A DNA stretch of 64,000 nt from Paludibacter jiangxiensis (GCF_001618385.1 NZ_BDCR01000002.1:232503-296502), one strand, 5' to 3'; positions 8,927 to 19,023 are shown, counted from the stretch's first letter. Made by a program: numbers and translations. Notes: generated by a model from the letters alone, not told the origin.

Positions 8927-10366
8927 ATGAAAACTCTAAACAGACAAAATGTTCAGGCTAACACATATCCTGAACGCATTATTCAATTTGGTGAAGGAAA
9001 TTTCTTGCGCGCTTTCGTAGATTGGATTGTATTCAATATGAATCAGAAAGCCGGATTCAATAGCAGCGTTGTTGTTGTTCAACCTATCGACAAGGGTATG
9101 GTGGATATGCTTAACGCTCAGGATGGCCTGTATCACGTTAATCTGCAAGGTTTGGACGAGGGTAAAGAAGTTGACTCTATCCAGTTGATCGATGTGATTT
9201 CGCGTGGTTTGAATCCTTACGCTCAGTTTGACGAATACCTGAAACTGGCAGAAAACCCTGAAATGCGTTTTGTTATTTCAAATACTACCGAAGCCGGTAT
9301 CGCTTTTGATCCTGCCTGCAAACTGGAAGACAAACCGGCAAAATCATATCCCGGTAAATTGACTCAGTTGCTGTACCACCGTTTCAAAACTTTCAATGGT
9401 GCAGCTGACAAAGGTTTTCATATCATGCCATGTGAATTGATTTTTCACAATGGTGTTGAACTGAAAAAATGCATCGAACAATATATCGAACTGTGGCAGT
9501 TGGGTGCTGAGTTCAAAAACTGGTTCGAAACCGCTTGTGGCGTTTATCCTACATTGGTTGACCGTATCGTACCGGGTTATCCGAAAGATACCATCGATCA
9601 GATTCTGGAAAAAGTGCAGGTAGAAGATAAATTGGTTGTGAAGGGTGAAATTTTCCACTTGTGGGTAATCGAAGCTCCTGCATCGCTTGCTGCCGAATTC
9701 CCTGCCGATAAAGCCGGTTTGAACGTTTTGTTCGTTCCGAGCGAAAAACCGTACCACGAACGTAAAGTTACTTTATTGAATGGCCCGCACACGGTTCTCT
9801 CACCGGTAGGTTATCTGTCGGGTTTGGATACTGTTCGCGAAATTGTTGAAGATGAAGTAACCGGTAAATTCGTTCGTAAGGTGATGTTCGAAGAGTTGCT
9901 TTCGACCCTCGATTTGCCTCAGGAAGAACTCGAAGCATTTGCCAATGCCGTTCTCGATCGTTTCCGCAACCCGTTTGTAAAACACTTCGTTACCAGCATC
10001 ATGCTGAACTCGTTCCCGAAATTCAAAACCCGCGATCTGCCAGGTTTGAAGATTTATCTGGAACGCAAAGGCGTTTTGCCGGAAGGGATTGTCCTTGGTT
10101 TGGCAGGTATCATTGCTTATTATAAAGGTGGCAAACGTGGTGACGTGGAAATCGTTCCGAACGATGACGCAGCTATCGTTGACCTGTTGAAAAACCTTTG
10201 GGCTACCGGTTCTATTCAGAAAGTAGCTGAAGGTGTTATGGGTGCCGAATTTATCTGGGGTGAAGACCTTAATAAAGTTCCCGGCCTGACCTCTAAAGTA
10301 GCACAGTTCCTTGCTTCTATCGAAGAAAAAGGCATGCTGGCTACCGTGAAGACAATTGTAAGATAA
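8927..10366 (+). CDS. uxaB: Tagaturonate reductase (altronate oxidoreductase)
   Basis: UxaB reduces D-tagaturonate to D-altronate with NADH in galacturonate breakdown. The 479-residue product belongs to the mannitol dehydrogenase-like family. The dinucleotide-binding start is IIQFGEGNFLRAFVDWIVF near residue 18. The C-terminal catalytic domain contains KVTLLNGPHTVLSPVGYLSG near residue 282, with the conserved Lys-x-x-x-x-Asn-x-x-His pattern. uxaA follows 98 bases later. The isomerase uxaC and the KDG kinase/aldolase are not in the window. Confidence 0.95.
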   Translation: MKTLNRQNVQANTYPERIIQFGEGNFLRAFVDWIVFNMNQKAGFNSSVVVVQPIDKGMVDMLNAQDGLYHVNLQGLDEGKEVDSIQLIDVISRGLNPYAQFDEYLKLAENPEMRFVISNTTEAGIAFDPACKLEDKPAKSYPGKLTQLLYHRFKTFNGAADKGFHIMPCELIFHNGVELKKCIEQYIELWQLGAEFKNWFETACGVYPTLVDRIVPGYPKDTIDQILEKVQVEDKLVVKGEIFHLWVIEAPASLAAEFPADKAGLNVLFVPSEKPYHERKVTLLNGPHTVLSPVGYLSGLDTVREIVEDEVTGKFVRKVMFEELLSTLDLPQEELEAFANAVLDRFRNPFVKHFVTSIMLNSFPKFKTRDLPGLKIYLERKGVLPEGIVLGLAGIIAYYKGGKRGDVEIVPNDDAAIVDLLKNLWATGSIQKVAEGVMGAEFIWGEDLNKVPGLTSKVAQFLASIEEKGMLATVKTIVR

Positions 10367-10377
10367 TATGTGAGACG

Positions 10378-10450
10378 CAAGAGCCAGGAACCAAGAGTCA
10401 AGATAATCTGAAATTATCGGTTTTTAGTCTTGAATCCTGGTTCTTGATTC
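10378..10450. repeat. Intergenic inverted-arm repeat between uxaB and uxaA
   Basis: Two imperfectly complementary arms (about 10378-10403 and 10427-10450) surround a short AT-rich centre. Each arm is built of CAGGAACCAAGA/TCTTGAATCCTGG-like words. In the transcript they would fold into a long hairpin between the two genes. Confidence 0.6.
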
Positions 10451-10464
10451 TATAATCTTAAATT

Positions 10465-11958
10465 ATGACTACTCAATATTTAAAAATAAATCCTGCCGAT
10501 AATGTAGCGGTGGCAATTGCCGAGCTTCCCGAAGGAGAAACCATTCAGGTGGATGGCCAAACCATTACGGTGAAGCAAACGGTTCCTGCCGGTCACAAAG
10601 TAGCTTTGACCTCTTTTGCCGTGAACGACCACGTGGTGAAGTACGGTTTCTCTATCGGTCATGCCATTGTGGCCATCGAAGCTGGCGAATGGGTGAATGA
10701 GAAGAAGATCAAGACCAACCTCGAAGGTGTGCTCGACTATGAGTACCAACCGAAACTGGTGCAGTTAGATATTCCGAATCGTAATCTGACTTTTAAGGGC
10801 TACAAACGTAAAAACGGCGAAGTGGGTATCCGCAACGAAATTTGGATTATCCCGACCGTGGGTTGCGTTAATGGTATTATCAATCAGTTGGCCGAAGATC
10901 TGCGTAGCGAAACCGGCGGCAATGGAGTGGATGCTATTGTGGCATTCCCTCACAACTACGGTTGCTCTCAGCTGGGCGACGACCACGAAAATACCCGCAA
11001 AATCCTTCGTGACATGGTGCTCCATCCCAATGCGGGAGGTGTGCTGGTAGTCGGTTTGGGTTGCGAAAACAACCAACCTGCTGCGTTTCGTGAATTTCTG
11101 GGCGACTACGATACAGAGCGTGTGTTGTTTATGGAAACCCAGAAAATTGCCGGTGACGAGCTGGAAGAGGGTATGAAACTGTTGCGCCAGCTCTACGACA
11201 AAGTGAGCGAAGATGTGCGCGAAGATGTGCCTCTTTCGAGCCTGCGTGTGGGCTTGAAGTGCGGTGGCTCCGACGGTTTCTCCGGTATCACGGCCAACCC
11301 GTTGCTGGGTGTATTCTCCGACTTTTTGGTGGCTCAGGGTGGTACTACCGTGCTGACGGAAGTTCCCGAAATGTTTGGCGCCGAAACCATTCTGATGAAC
11401 CGTTGCGGAACTCCGGAGCTGTTCGACAAAACGGTACATCTGGTAAACGATTTCAAAGAATATTTCATCAAGAATAACCAACCGGTGTACGAAAATCCGT
11501 CTCCGGGAAATAAAGCCGGCGGTATCTCCACGTTGGAGGAAAAATCGCTGGGATGTACCCAAAAATGTGGTGCGGCAGTCGTTCATGACGTGTTGAAATA
11601 CGGCGACCGTATCAAGACCAATGGCTTGAACCTGCTCAGTGCACCGGGCAACGACCTGGTTGCCAGTACGGCTTTGGGTGCTGCCGGATGCCATATGGTG
11701 TTGTTTACCACCGGTCGTGGTACACCGTTCGGCAGCTTTGTGCCTACGATGAAAATTTCTACCAATTCAACGTTGGCAGCCAATAAACCTCTCTGGATCG
11801 ATTTCAATGCAGGGGTATTGCTCGAAGGAGTGTCGATGGACGAACTGAAAGAGCGTTTCATTGAATACATTCTGAAGGTGGCCAATGGCGAGAAGGTAAA
11901 TACGGAAAAGAAGAACTTCCGCGAGATTTCTATATTCAAAACGGGAGTTACTTTGTAA
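10465..11958 (+). CDS. uxaA: Altronate dehydratase
   Basis: UxaA dehydrates D-altronate to 2-keto-3-deoxygluconate using Fe2+ or Mn2+. The 497-residue protein starts with a SAF domain (about residues 1-90, including GHKVALTSFAVNDHVVKYG). The catalytic region follows, with NEIWIIPTVGCVN, PHNYGCSQLGDDHENT, GLGCENNQ, LKCGGSDGFSG and SLGCTQKCG, which are the conserved Cys/His metal-binding segments of the family. Length is normal. A strong terminator follows directly, so LacI regulator, uxaB and uxaA form one transcription unit or regulon. Confidence 0.96.
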   Translation: MTTQYLKINPADNVAVAIAELPEGETIQVDGQTITVKQTVPAGHKVALTSFAVNDHVVKYGFSIGHAIVAIEAGEWVNEKKIKTNLEGVLDYEYQPKLVQLDIPNRNLTFKGYKRKNGEVGIRNEIWIIPTVGCVNGIINQLAEDLRSETGGNGVDAIVAFPHNYGCSQLGDDHENTRKILRDMVLHPNAGGVLVVGLGCENNQPAAFREFLGDYDTERVLFMETQKIAGDELEEGMKLLRQLYDKVSEDVREDVPLSSLRVGLKCGGSDGFSGITANPLLGVFSDFLVAQGGTTVLTEVPEMFGAETILMNRCGTPELFDKTVHLVNDFKEYFIKNNQPVYENPSPGNKAGGISTLEEKSLGCTQKCGAAVVHDVLKYGDRIKTNGLNLLSAPGNDLVASTALGAAGCHMVLFTTGRGTPFGSFVPTMKISTNSTLAANKPLWIDFNAGVLLEGVSMDELKERFIEYILKVANGEKVNTEKKNFREISIFKTGVTL

Positions 11959-11981
11959 GTGTTCGTTTGATAAATGATGGG

Positions 11982-12019
11982 AAAGCGCGACGGGATGTAT
12001 CCTTAGTCGCGCTTTTTTT
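11982..12019 (+). terminator. Intrinsic terminator after uxaA
   Basis: AAAGCGCGAC pairs with GTCGCGCTTT around a 14-base loop and runs into seven T residues. Confidence 0.9.
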
Positions 12020-12053
12020 GAAAACGCCAGCCTCTACCTCCTGCAATTAAGCT

Positions 12054-12061
12054 TATCTTTG
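12054..12061 (+). promoter_or_regulatory. Candidate -7 promoter box for ppnP
   Basis: TATCTTTG matches TAnnTTTG, 50 bases before the ppnP ATG and just after the uxaA terminator. The -33 element is not clear. Confidence 0.5.
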
Positions 12062-12110
12062 CATAACATTTCTATTTGGTCAATTTCTTAATCTCTATAA
12101 ATTATATTTT

Positions 12111-12392
12111 ATGTTCAAGACAAATCAGTATTTCGATGGAGAGGTGGTTTCCATCGCATTGGAGTCGGCCGAGGGGAAGGCTACCGTAGGCGTGATGGCG
12201 GCTGGCGAATATGAATTCGGTACGGCAACTATCGAGTTGATGACCGTTATCTCGGGACAGTTGACTGTTCAATTGCCCGGCGAAACCGAGTGGAAAACTT
12301 ATAAAAAGTTCGAAACTTTCGTGGTTCCAAAGGATGTTAAGTTTAAAGTGAAGGCAACGGAAGATACTCCCTATTTGTGTTTGTATAAATAA
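12111..12392 (+). CDS. ppnP: Pyrimidine/purine nucleoside phosphorylase PpnP (cupin fold)
   Basis: PpnP (formerly YaiE, DUF1255) cleaves several nucleosides with phosphate. The 93-residue protein has the family's length. Its motifs are YFDGEVVSIALE near the start, KATVGVMAAGEYEFGTATIE, MTVISGQLTVQLPGE (the cupin turn) and FVVPKDVKFKVKA. It is a single gene between two terminators. Confidence 0.93.
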   Translation: MFKTNQYFDGEVVSIALESAEGKATVGVMAAGEYEFGTATIELMTVISGQLTVQLPGETEWKTYKKFETFVVPKDVKFKVKATEDTPYLCLYK

Positions 12393-12415
12393 CCGGCAAA
12401 CTGCATAAATATTTG

Positions 12416-12453
12416 AAAATGGGTAAGGCAACCGCGCTTTGCCCATTTTTCTT
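12416..12453 (+). terminator. Intrinsic terminator after ppnP
   Basis: AAAATGGG...CCCATTTT stem of about 14 pairs with wobbles, ending in a T-rich tail (TTTTTCTT). Confidence 0.75.
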
Positions 12454-12532
12454 ATTGTATTATAGATAAATATGCAGTTGTGACGATTCGGTCGAAAAGT
12501 GCTTTTTTGTTGTTAATCAGCTTGGATTGTCG

Positions 12533-12540
12533 TAACTTTG
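12533..12540 (+). promoter_or_regulatory. Candidate promoter for thiL
   Basis: TAACTTTG fits the -7 consensus, and a TTG lies about 20 bases upstream in place of the -33 TTTG. It is about 100 bases before the thiL ATG, with a repeat of the CTTTGTTC family in between. Confidence 0.5.
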
Positions 12541-12603
12541 CACTCTCTTTTGGAAATAGGAAAATGAGTTTGGATCATTATTGTGTGATCCTTATCTGTC
12601 ATT

Positions 12604-12638
12604 TGTCTTTATTCCTTGTTCTTTACTCTTTGTTCTGA
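12604..12638 (+). repeat. CTTTGTTCTTT-family intergenic repeat in the thiL leader
   Basis: A run of degenerate CTTTGTTC/CTTTACTC words ending a few bases before the thiL ATG. Similar runs occur at 13690-13724 and 32275-32305, also just before or between genes. Confidence 0.6.
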
Positions 12639-12643
12639 AATAT

Positions 12644-13678
12644 ATGCCTCAACGTACAGAAATAGCTACTCTTGGAGAGTTCGGATTAATCGATCATCTC
12701 ACCAAACAGTTTTCAATCACTAATCCTTCGACCGAAAAAGGGGTGGGGGACGATGCCGCCGTGCTGTCGTATCCCGATAAGAAGGTGTTGGTGACTACCG
12801 ATCTGTTGCTTGAAGGGATTCATTTCGATCTGGTTTACGTCCCCCTGAAACATTTGGGGTACAAAGCTGCCGTGGTCAATTTTTCCGATATTTATGCAAT
12901 GAACGGAGCTCCGAAGCAACTTACGGTTTCGATGGGGATTTCCAAACGCTTTTCGGTGGAAGATATCGATGATTTTTATGCCGGATTGAAATTAGCCTGC
13001 GAACGTTACGGCGTCGATTTGGTGGGAGGCGATACCTCGGCATCGGTAACCGGTCTTTCCATTTCCATTACTTGTGTGGGAGAGGTCGACTCCGATAAAG
13101 TTGTTTACAGAAACACGGCCAATGAAAACGATATTATTTGCGTAACCGGCGATCTGGGTGCAGCCTACATGGGCTTGCAACTGCTCGAACGCGAAAAAAT
13201 AGCTTTTAGTGGTCAGGAAGATTTTCAACCAGACTTCAAGGGAAAAGATTATCTTCTCGAACGTCAGTTGAAACCGGAAGCCCGCAAAGAAATCATTGAA
13301 GCTCTTGCTAATAAAAATGTTGTGCCGACTTCGATGATTGATATTTCGGATGGCCTGTCGTCGGACATGTTGCATATCTGTACCCAAAGCAAAAAAGGAT
13401 GCCGCATTTACGAAGACCGTCTGCCGATCGATTATCAGACAGCCGTGATGGCCGAAGAGCTCAATATGAACCTGACCACCGCTGCCATGAACGGAGGTGA
13501 AGATTATGAACTGTTGTTTACCGTTCCGGCATCTCAACATGATGATGTAGTTGCCATCGAAGGGGTAAAAGTAATCGGATATATAGCCAAAGAAGATTTG
13601 GGTTGCGCTCTGATAACCCGCGATGGTCAGGAATTTCCCATCAAAGCCCAAGGATGGAATATCAATGATGCAATTTGA
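12644..13678 (+). CDS. thiL: Thiamine-monophosphate kinase
   Basis: ThiL phosphorylates thiamine monophosphate to the active cofactor thiamine pyrophosphate with ATP. Although the frame is open from 12581, the upstream part is repeat sequence. ATG 12644 (MPQRTEIATLGEFGLIDHL) matches family N-termini and gives 344 residues. Motifs are GVGDDAAVL near residue 34, VNFSDIYAMNGAPKQ near 78, LVGGDTSAS near 126, DISDGLSSDMLHI near 230 and AMNGGEDYELLF near 282. No TPP riboswitch or thiamine biosynthesis genes are next to it. Confidence 0.95.
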   Translation: MPQRTEIATLGEFGLIDHLTKQFSITNPSTEKGVGDDAAVLSYPDKKVLVTTDLLLEGIHFDLVYVPLKHLGYKAAVVNFSDIYAMNGAPKQLTVSMGISKRFSVEDIDDFYAGLKLACERYGVDLVGGDTSASVTGLSISITCVGEVDSDKVVYRNTANENDIICVTGDLGAAYMGLQLLEREKIAFSGQEDFQPDFKGKDYLLERQLKPEARKEIIEALANKNVVPTSMIDISDGLSSDMLHICTQSKKGCRIYEDRLPIDYQTAVMAEELNMNLTTAAMNGGEDYELLFTVPASQHDDVVAIEGVKVIGYIAKEDLGCALITRDGQEFPIKAQGWNINDAI

Positions 13679-13689
13679 TATATCTTTAA

Positions 13690-13724
13690 TTGTCTTTGTT
13701 CTTTACTCTTTGATCTTTGTTCTA
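13690..13724 (+). repeat. CTTTGTTCTTT-family intergenic repeat after thiL
   Basis: A second run of CTTTGTTC/CTTTACTC/CTTTGATC words, close to the copy before thiL, so this gene is bracketed by direct copies. Confidence 0.6.
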
Positions 13725-13832
13725 ATAAAAAAATATGAAATGAACATGTTGCTTTGCAAAGCCAGCAACAACGAGGGAGCTTTGTAGTAACATGGAATTC
13801 CATGTGACCTTTAAAAAACGAATTATATTCAC

Positions 13833-14279
13833 ATGAAACCTTTAAACGAACTGAAAATTGGAATTGCTTCCGACCACGCAGGCTTCGAACGCAAAGGCGC
13901 TGTTGCCGAATGGTTAGTCGATCAGGTAGCCGAATTGCACGATTTTGGCACCGATTCAACGGCAAGTGCCGACTATGCTGATTATGCTCATCCGCTGGCT
14001 CAAGCAGTTGAAAACGGCGAATTCGATCTCGGAATCGCTATCTGCGGAAGCGGTAACGGAATCAATATCACGGTCAATAAACACCAGGGGATTCGTGGTG
14101 CACTGTGCTGGAAACCCGAACTGGCAGCGCTTGCCCGTCAACACAACAATGCCAATATTTTGTCTCTTCCTGGTCGTTTCATTACCGACGAAGAAGCTAT
14201 CGAAATGGTACAAATATTCCTGACCACCGATTTTGAAGGCGGTCGTCATCAGACCCGCATCGACAAAATTCCGTGTTGA
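13833..14279 (+). CDS. rpiB: Ribose-5-phosphate isomerase B
   Basis: RpiB interconverts ribose-5-phosphate and ribulose-5-phosphate. The 148-residue protein has the family signatures GIASDHAGFERKG near residue 10, HDFGTDSTASADYADYAHP near 36, the catalytic-cysteine loop ICGSGNGINITVNK near 69, and LARQHNNANILSLPGRFI near 101. Length is normal. It is followed by three palindromic repeats and then argD on the same strand. Confidence 0.94.
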   Translation: MKPLNELKIGIASDHAGFERKGAVAEWLVDQVAELHDFGTDSTASADYADYAHPLAQAVENGEFDLGIAICGSGNGINITVNKHQGIRGALCWKPELAALARQHNNANILSLPGRFITDEEAIEMVQIFLTTDFEGGRHQTRIDKIPC

Positions 14280-14290
14280 TTCAAATTTGT

Positions 14291-14451
14291 GTAGAGACGC
14301 ATTGCATGCGTCGTTGTATATAATCGTATTTGTGCGTTTCGTCATTTAGAACGCAAGGTTGTGATTCTGATTGGCGTATGAGACGCATGCAATGCGTCTC
14401 TACGGGAATTGGACACACGGCCTAAACCAGACGCATGCAATGCGTCTTTAC
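14291..14451. repeat. Three copies of a GACGCAT-ATGCGTC palindromic repeat
   Basis: Copies lie at about 14291-14312, 14380-14404 and 14430-14451. Each centres on GACGCATGCAATGCGTC or its complement, and two are flanked by GTAGA/TCTAC-type ends. The first copy is inverted relative to the other two. They fill the rpiB-argD gap. Confidence 0.85.
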
Positions 14452-14477
14452 ATTGTGTAATTTGTAAATTTTAAACA

Positions 14478-15602
14478 ATGAAACCATTCGACGTATATCC
14501 TCTTTTCGATATAGAAATTGTAAAAGGCGAAGGGTGTTACACCTACGATGCGCAGGGTAACAAATACCTCGACCTTTATGGTGGTCATGCCGTCATTTCG
14601 ATCGGGCATACCCATCCGCATTATGTGAAGCGTGTAACCGACCAGTTGAATAAACTGGGCTTTTATTCCAATTCGGTGCAAAACAGTTTGCAGGTTCACT
14701 TGGCTGAAAAGCTGGGTAAGGCATCCGGTTACGAAGATTATGATCTGTTTATGATTAATACCGGTGCCGAAGCCAACGAAAATGCACTGAAACTGGCCTC
14801 TTTCTACAATGGAAAGAAGCGAATTGTTTCGTTCGGCAAAAGCTTTCATGGTCGTACCTCGGCGGCCGTTCGTGTAACCGATAATCCTAAAATTGTAGCT
14901 CCCGTCAATAGCGGAATGGAGGTGACATTTCTTCCGTTGGACGATATAGATGCTGTAAAAGCAGAATTAGCCAAAGGTGATGTGAGTTCGGTGATTATAG
15001 AAGGTATTCAGGGCGTTGGTGGTATTCGTATTCCCGATGATAACTTTTTGAAACAGTTGCGTCAGGTGTGTGACGGAACCGATACAGTGTTGATTCTGGA
15101 CGAAATTCAGTCGGGTTACGGACGTAGCGGAAAGTTTTTTGCTCACCAGTATGCCGGCATTCGTCCCGATATGATTACGGTGGCAAAAGGTATCGGAAAC
15201 GGCTTTCCGATCGGCGCGGTGCTGATCGCTCCCAAGTTCAAGGCGGTTCACGGACAGTTGGGAACAACGTTCGGAGGAAATCACCTGGCTTGTGCAGCTG
15301 CTTTAGCGGTGCTCGAAGTGATGGGAGTAGAAAAACTGGTTGAAAATGCAGCTGAGGTCGGCGATTTCCTGATGGTTGAACTGAAGAAGATTTCGGGCAT
15401 TAAAGAGGTACGCGGGCGCGGTTTGATGATCGGTATCGAGTTTGAAGAATCGGCAGCAGCTATCCGTCGCAAACTGTTATTCGAAGAAAAAGTTTTCACC
15501 GGAGCCAGCGGAACCAATGTAATACGTCTGTTACCACCACTTTGTTTGACGAAAAATGAGGCCGAAATATTCCTCGAACGCTTTAAAAAAGTATTGAAAT
15601 AA
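14478..15602 (+). CDS. argD: Acetylornithine (or N-succinylornithine) aminotransferase
   Basis: ArgD is a PLP enzyme of arginine biosynthesis that transaminates an acylated glutamate semialdehyde. The 374-residue protein belongs to class III aminotransferases. It has the motif NTGAEANENALKLA near residue 93, FGKSFHGRTSAA near 118, LILDEIQSGYGRSGKFFA near 208, and the PLP lysine in TVAKGIGNGFPIGA near 237. Bacteroidales use succinylated intermediates, so N-succinylornithine is the more likely substrate here. The other arginine genes are not adjacent. Confidence 0.9.
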   Translation: MKPFDVYPLFDIEIVKGEGCYTYDAQGNKYLDLYGGHAVISIGHTHPHYVKRVTDQLNKLGFYSNSVQNSLQVHLAEKLGKASGYEDYDLFMINTGAEANENALKLASFYNGKKRIVSFGKSFHGRTSAAVRVTDNPKIVAPVNSGMEVTFLPLDDIDAVKAELAKGDVSSVIIEGIQGVGGIRIPDDNFLKQLRQVCDGTDTVLILDEIQSGYGRSGKFFAHQYAGIRPDMITVAKGIGNGFPIGAVLIAPKFKAVHGQLGTTFGGNHLACAAALAVLEVMGVEKLVENAAEVGDFLMVELKKISGIKEVRGRGLMIGIEFEESAAAIRRKLLFEEKVFTGASGTNVIRLLPPLCLTKNEAEIFLERFKKVLK

Positions 15603-15801
15603 TCCGTTTGCGCGAAAAGATTTAGTAACGAAAATTTCATCCTCTTTTAGTGTGAGGAAAACACGTGCTAAGTTAGTGTAAATGAAAATCTTTTTTGAGC
15701 AGGAGTTTGATTTTATTAGCCTGATAATTAGGTAATTAAAAATTAGAGAAATAATTCTTTAATTTAAGAAATAAAAGCATTGTTCGCACGAAAAAAATAA
15801 C

Positions 15802-15809
15802 TACCTTTG
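15802..15809 (+). promoter_or_regulatory. Promoter -7 box for gapA
   Basis: TACCTTTG is a full TAnnTTTG match with TTG about 19 bases upstream, 36 bases before the ATG. It lies in an AT-rich gap (15603-15844) that shows nothing else. Confidence 0.65.
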
Positions 15810-15832
15810 TGCGACTTTTAATGAACTATTAA

Positions 15833-16846
<1,014 letters not shown>

Positions 16847-16867
16847 TCGGAACCCGATATAAATAGT

Positions 16868-16903
16868 GAAGCCGCTTCGAAAGAGGCGGCTTCCTCTTTT
16901 TTT
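16868..16903 (+). terminator. Intrinsic terminator after gapA
   Basis: GAAGCCGC pairs with GCGGCTTC around a ten-base loop, followed by CCTC and seven T residues. Confidence 0.92.
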
Positions 16904-17054
16904 AGAGAAGAAATTTCTTGACAGGTTTTGAAATAAACCGAAACACACCTACCTCTTTATGATGTCCTTTTTCAGTAGTGCCATCCGTGCAGAAAACTCT
17001 TGAAAACAGGGCAATTTTTTATGCAATAATATTCATAAAACCAATAGAATATAG

Positions 17055-17062
17055 TACCTTTG
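17055..17062 (+). promoter_or_regulatory. Promoter -7 box for mutA
   Basis: TACCTTTG fits TAnnTTTG, 78 bases before the mutA ATG. The -33 region is T-rich without an exact TTTG. Confidence 0.55.
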
Positions 17063-17139
17063 CATCGCTTTGTCAGTAGTTAATACTGATTCCAAAATAG
17101 AGCGTAACATTCAATCTATCAATAACTAAACAAATAAGT

Positions 17140-19023
17140 ATGAGCAACAAACAAAAATTGTTCACCGAGTTTCCTGCTGTTTCAACTCAGGAATGGATGG
17201 ACAAAGCAATTGCCGACCTTAAAGGGGCCGACTTTGAGAAAAAGCTTGTTTGGCGTACCAATGAAGGATTCAACGTCAAACCTTTTCACCGTGAAGAAGA
17301 CCTGGCTGGCCTGAAAACTACAGGTTCGGTTCCTGGTCATTTTCCTTATGTGCGTGGTACAAAGGCTGATAACAGCTGGTTGATTCGTCAGGATATTGAC
17401 GTTTGCAACGACTGTTTGGCTGCCGCAAATGCAAAAGCAGTTGATTTGCTGACTAAAGGTGTTACTTCTCTCGGTTTCGTTATCGATCGTGAAGCTGTAT
17501 CTGCTGAAAACATCGCAGCTTTGCTGAACGGAATTGATATCGAAAAAGTAGAAGTTAACTTCAAAACATGCGCTACCGTTTCGGTTAAATTGACTGAAAT
17601 TTTTGTTGCATACGCTCAAAAAGCCGGTGCCGATCCTAAAAAGGTATTCGGTTCTGTAAACTTTGACCTGATTGGCCGTTCGTTGGCTCGTGGCAAAGCA
17701 ATTGAAAATCTTGTTCAACAATATGTTGACATCATCAACGCATCTCTGGCATTGCCTAAGTTCCGCGTTATTGGTGTAAATCCTTTCTATCTCAACAATG
17801 CAGGTTCTTATATCTATCAGGAACTCGGTTATGCATTGGCCTGGGGTAACGACATCATCGCCAAACTGGTTGAAGCCGGTTTGACAGTTGAAGTTATTTC
17901 AAAGAAAATCAAATTCAACTTCGGCGTATCTTCCAACTACTTCATGGAAATCGCTAAATTCCGCGCAGCTCGTTTCTTGTGGTCGAACATCGTATTTGCT
18001 TACGGTGAAAAATGTCCGCGTACCTGCTCCAACAACCAACCCGATGGTTTGGAACGTTGTGGTGGCAAAATGCGCATCCACGCTCAAACATCGGAATGGA
18101 ATATGACCATTTTCGATGCTCACGTAAACTTGCTCCGTACTCAGACAGAATCTATGTCGGCTATTTTGGCTGGTGTTGATTCTCTCACTGTATTGCCTTT
18201 CGATGCAGCTTACAAAGAATCGGATGACTTCTCGGAACGTATTGCACGTAACCAACAGTTGTTGCTGAAGGAAGAAAGTCACTTCGATAAAATTGTTGAC
18301 CCTGCTGCAGGTTCATACTACCTCGAAAACCTTACCGAATCCATTGCCAATCAGGCTTGGAAACTCTTCCTCGAAGTAGAAGAAAAAGGTGGTTTCATTG
18401 CAGAAGTAGAAGCCGGAAACATTCAGACAGTTATCAATACAACCAACGAAGCTCGCCGCAAAGCAGTTTCAAGCCGTCGCGAAGTATTGCTGGGTTCTAA
18501 CCAATATCCTAACTTCAACGAAGTGGCTGCTGCTAAGATTGAAACAGAAGCTGCATGTGATTGTGCAAAACATGACGAAGTTCCTGCTCTCAACTTCAGC
18601 CGTGGTGCCAGCGATTTCGAAGCGCTTCGTTTGGCTACCGAAAAATCGGGTAAACGTCCAAAAGTATTCATGTTGACTATCGGTAACCTGGCAATGCGTC
18701 TGGCTCGTGCTCAGTTCTCAAGTAACTTCTTTGCTTGCGCCGGTTACGAAATCATCGATAACCTTGGCTTCGAAACAGTAGAAGAAGGTGTTGCTGCCGC
18801 TGAAAAAGCCGGTGCCGATATCATCGTTATCTGTTCAAGCGACGACGAATATGCAGAACTCGCTCCTGCAGCATTCAAAGCCATTGCAGGCAAAAAACTC
18901 TTCGTGGTAGCAGGTGCTCCTGCTTGTACCGACGATCTGAAAGCTGTTGGTATTGAATATTTCGTCAATGTTAAATCGAACGTTCTTGAGACATTAAAAG
19001 GATTCAACGCGAAATTATTATAA
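17140..19023 (+). CDS. mutA: Methylmalonyl-CoA mutase small (beta) subunit
   Basis: MutA is the non-catalytic partner of MutB in the B12-dependent conversion between succinyl-CoA and methylmalonyl-CoA, a step of propionate formation. The 627-residue protein follows the mutase TIM-barrel (WMDKAIADLKGADFEKKLVWRTNEGF near the start, RIHAQTSEWNMTIFDAHVNLLRT near residue 310). Its C-terminal cobalamin-like domain (KVFMLTIGNLAMRLARAQFS) lacks the DxHxxG cobalt-ligand motif, as expected for this subunit. mutB normally follows directly. Here a GxxExxY element intervenes. Confidence 0.95.
   Translation: MSNKQKLFTEFPAVSTQEWMDKAIADLKGADFEKKLVWRTNEGFNVKPFHREEDLAGLKTTGSVPGHFPYVRGTKADNSWLIRQDIDVCNDCLAAANAKAVDLLTKGVTSLGFVIDREAVSAENIAALLNGIDIEKVEVNFKTCATVSVKLTEIFVAYAQKAGADPKKVFGSVNFDLIGRSLARGKAIENLVQQYVDIINASLALPKFRVIGVNPFYLNNAGSYIYQELGYALAWGNDIIAKLVEAGLTVEVISKKIKFNFGVSSNYFMEIAKFRAARFLWSNIVFAYGEKCPRTCSNNQPDGLERCGGKMRIHAQTSEWNMTIFDAHVNLLRTQTESMSAILAGVDSLTVLPFDAAYKESDDFSERIARNQQLLLKEESHFDKIVDPAAGSYYLENLTESIANQAWKLFLEVEEKGGFIAEVEAGNIQTVINTTNEARRKAVSSRREVLLGSNQYPNFNEVAAAKIETEAACDCAKHDEVPALNFSRGASDFEALRLATEKSGKRPKVFMLTIGNLAMRLARAQFSSNFFACAGYEIIDNLGFETVEEGVAAAEKAGADIIVICSSDDEYAELAPAAFKAIAGKKLFVVAGAPACTDDLKAVGIEYFVNVKSNVLETLKGFNAKLL

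Noticed and set aside
10765..11694. Long antisense ORF (309 codons) opposite uxaA
   Set aside because: The plus strand encodes a full, well-conserved altronate dehydratase; the antisense product is His/Arg/Gln-rich with no motif.
12454..12643. TPP riboswitch before thiL
   Set aside because: No THI-box sequence or suitable fold is visible; the leader is mostly repeat sequence.
14291..14451. Possible CRISPR array (three spaced palindromic repeats)
   Set aside because: The copies are in mixed orientation with unequal spacing of about 25-70 bases and there are no cas genes.
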